This document shows positions 32,846 through 34,184 of a stretch of 34,184 bases of DNA, one piece after another. The notes under the pieces were generated by a model. That model saw nothing but the letters and a program-made list of their open reading frames with translations, was not told the DNA's origin and searched no databases. The position numbers and the translations under genes are program-made. Origin of the DNA: an uncultured Bacteroides sp. (GTDB lineage Bacteria > Bacteroidota > Bacteroidia > Bacteroidales > Bacteroidaceae); NCBI GenBank assembly GCA_934716785.1, contig CAKUYM010000012.1:1-34184 (forward strand), read 5' to 3'. Within the stretch, counting starts at the first letter, position 1, and every line of letters starts with the position of its first letter.

Positions 32846-34184
32846 TTACTTAAGAGCTCCATATATCATTTCCGCTATCTTTCTCATGCCTTCATCATTT
32901 GGATGGGCGATAATGAAATCTTTGGTTACAGTATATGGCTCTCCTTGTAAATTATAGAGGGTATCTCCGACTTTCGGACGTGAATCATACAAGCGGTCTA
33001 TCCAATCAATCGGAATAAAAGTGATCCCATACATACGCGCAGCGTTGATGATAGCACGTTCTTTCTCATCATCCTTCCAGAAGCAACCAGTAATGACTAC
33101 TTTCCTTGCTTTTTGCTTACAATATTCCACCAATCGGAGGATACCGGTTTTGAATGCTTCCTTATCTTGTACATTCTCTCCCAAACGGATAACAATCACA
33201 TCCTTGTTCGTTGCATAAGTGCCAATCAATGAATCAATGCTACAATTCAAGTTACGTTCCCAATACGCAATATTCAGTGGGGTAACAGTTGTGTTAGGAC
33301 GGTTTTGCGAAAGCATCTTCTCCAATTGATGACAATAGTCATTTTCCTCTTTAGATGCTGCCATTCCCCATTCGGAAAACCATTCAATATCCGCTTTGTA
33401 CTCGTGACGAGTGATAGAGTTGCCCAAGCAAAGAACACGCAACGGACATTGCTGTGGTGTCTGATTGTCAGAAAATGAAGAAGCAACTTCTTCCAAATAA
33501 AGTACACGACTGGAGTATTCGTTTCGTTTCGAGATTTCCACTTTGTGGTTAGCAGGTATTTCCAAGCCGTTGGCATTCAAATAAGCGCCACTGAAAGTTT
33601 TACCTTCAAAACTCAAAGGTTCGCTATCAATACGGTTCAGTTCATGTACCTTATAATATTTATCAGGAGCAAGACCTGCCATCTTTACTCGTGGGAGGTG
33701 CTGATTACAAAAGTGTTCCGTTTTCCACCAATAGAATACCGCTTTGTCCTTCTCCTGTGAAACATACATCAATGAAGCTGCGCCCAATTTATCGTATGGA
33801 GAAAGCAAACGATAAATATCTCCGAATTGCACTACAGGCCGTATCATCTTATACTCAGCAATGGCATTTTTACAGAAAGTCTTTTCCTCCTCCGTCATAC
33901 TTTCAGGTTGCATTTCCATCCCCAAACGACCGCTCATCGCAACATCAATACGAAATTTCAATGGGACAGAACGTGAAGTCTGATGATTGGGGCTTGCACT
34001 TATGTGTGCCCCCATTCCAATAGCCGGAAAGAAATAGGATGTACCCCATTGGATATAAATGCGTTGAAGAGCATCTGTATTGTCACTTGTCCAAAATTCA
34101 TCGAAATAAGGCAATACCCCGTAATTTACACGTCCGCCACCACTTGCACAGGCCTGCATCGTCAGTTTCGGATAACGTGCGCGA
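32846..34184 (-). CDS. Alpha-galactosidase (GH36) fused to SGNH hydrolase, 5' end outside window
   Basis: The frame is open to the window edge, with eight residues readable before the first internal Met at 34159 (numbering from that Met). The GH36 catalytic C-terminal part is plain: CASGGGRVNYG (4-14), FWTSDNTDALQRI (22-34, containing the proton-donor Asp of the family), IQWGTSYFFPA and RIDVAMSGRLGME, followed by a beta-sandwich to about 225. An SGNH/GDSL hydrolase begins near 240: VLCLGNSIT (Ser248), RLGENVQD (block III) and the catalytic His in AHPNDEGM (419-426). The fusion suggests removal of alpha-galactose and an acyl group from one substrate. No signal peptide can be judged because the N-terminus is missing. 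Confidence 0.88.
   Translation of the reverse strand, partial: RARYPKLTMQACASGGGRVNYGVLPYFDEFWTSDNTDALQRIYIQWGTSYFFPAIGMGAHISASPNHQTSRSVPLKFRIDVAMSGRLGMEMQPESMTEEEKTFCKNAIAEYKMIRPVVQFGDIYRLLSPYDKLGAASLMYVSQEKDKAVFYWWKTEHFCNQHLPRVKMAGLAPDKYYKVHELNRIDSEPLSFEGKTFSGAYLNANGLEIPANHKVEISKRNEYSSRVLYLEEVASSFSDNQTPQQCPLRVLCLGNSITRHEYKADIEWFSEWGMAASKEENDYCHQLEKMLSQNRPNTTVTPLNIAYWERNLNCSIDSLIGTYATNKDVIVIRLGENVQDKEAFKTGILRLVEYCKQKARKVVITGCFWKDDEKERAIINAARMYGITFIPIDWIDRLYDSRPKVGDTLYNLQGEPYTVTKDFIIAHPNDEGMRKIAEMIYGALK

Overview
The window is chromosomal DNA from a Bacteroides-type bacterium (order Bacteroidales). The evidence is a SusC/SusD pair with an ECF sigma/FecR regulator, Bacteroidetes-specific domain orders (SusC with an N-terminal STN domain, DAHP synthase with a C-terminal chorismate mutase), several promoters of the Bacteroides type (TTTG at -33, TAnnTTTG at -7), and weak Shine-Dalgarno sites. 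The species cannot be fixed from the sequence alone. No tRNA, rRNA, CRISPR array, transposase or phage gene was seen.

Region 1 (1-7459, minus strand) is a glycan-uptake locus of the ECF type. Transcription order is sigma factor, FecR anti-sigma, STN-SusC, SusD, then a lipoprotein phosphodiester glycosidase cut by the window edge. Between fecR and susC the opposite strand carries an intrinsic terminator preceded by a -7-like box. This predicts an antisense small RNA of about 100 nt over the susC leader, like the DonS type known in Bacteroides fragilis.

Region 2 (7635-12268, plus) holds recJ, recQ (TTG start, overlapping recJ) and a TPR protein.

Region 3 (12321-16594, plus) is the most interesting part: a complete aromatic amino acid operon pheA-aminotransferase-DAHP synthase/chorismate mutase-tyrA. 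Its leader encodes a 28-residue peptide with nine consecutive Tyr/Phe codons, followed by mutually exclusive antiterminator and terminator helices. This is a textbook transcription attenuator that appears to sense both Phe and Tyr. The operon ends in a strong terminator, and the -33 element of the dnaG promoter lies inside the 3' arm of that terminator. dnaG follows.

Region 4 (18774-24184, minus) is a housekeeping series: DUF1599 protein, DoxX-like membrane protein, tpiA, SPOR protein and folE, preceded by a separate ndk-M23 peptidase unit with its own promoter and terminator. Region 5 (24326-30536, minus) is a closely packed series pdxJ-exbB-exbD-tonB-DJ-1-ispD-recG. nadK is divergent from it (30657, plus).

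Region 6 (31529-34184, minus) has a secreted MINPP-like histidine phosphatase and the C-terminal part of a GH36 alpha-galactosidase fused to an SGNH esterase, probably part of a second glycan or phosphate-acquisition locus.

A scattered pattern also deserves notice. Short tandem duplications cover or touch the stop codon of five genes (fecR, recQ, folE, doxX-like, exbB), and a near-identical spacer precedes the GTG starts of both tyrA and exbD. Every gap above about 200 bases has been examined; no gene-free stretch exceeds 300 bases.
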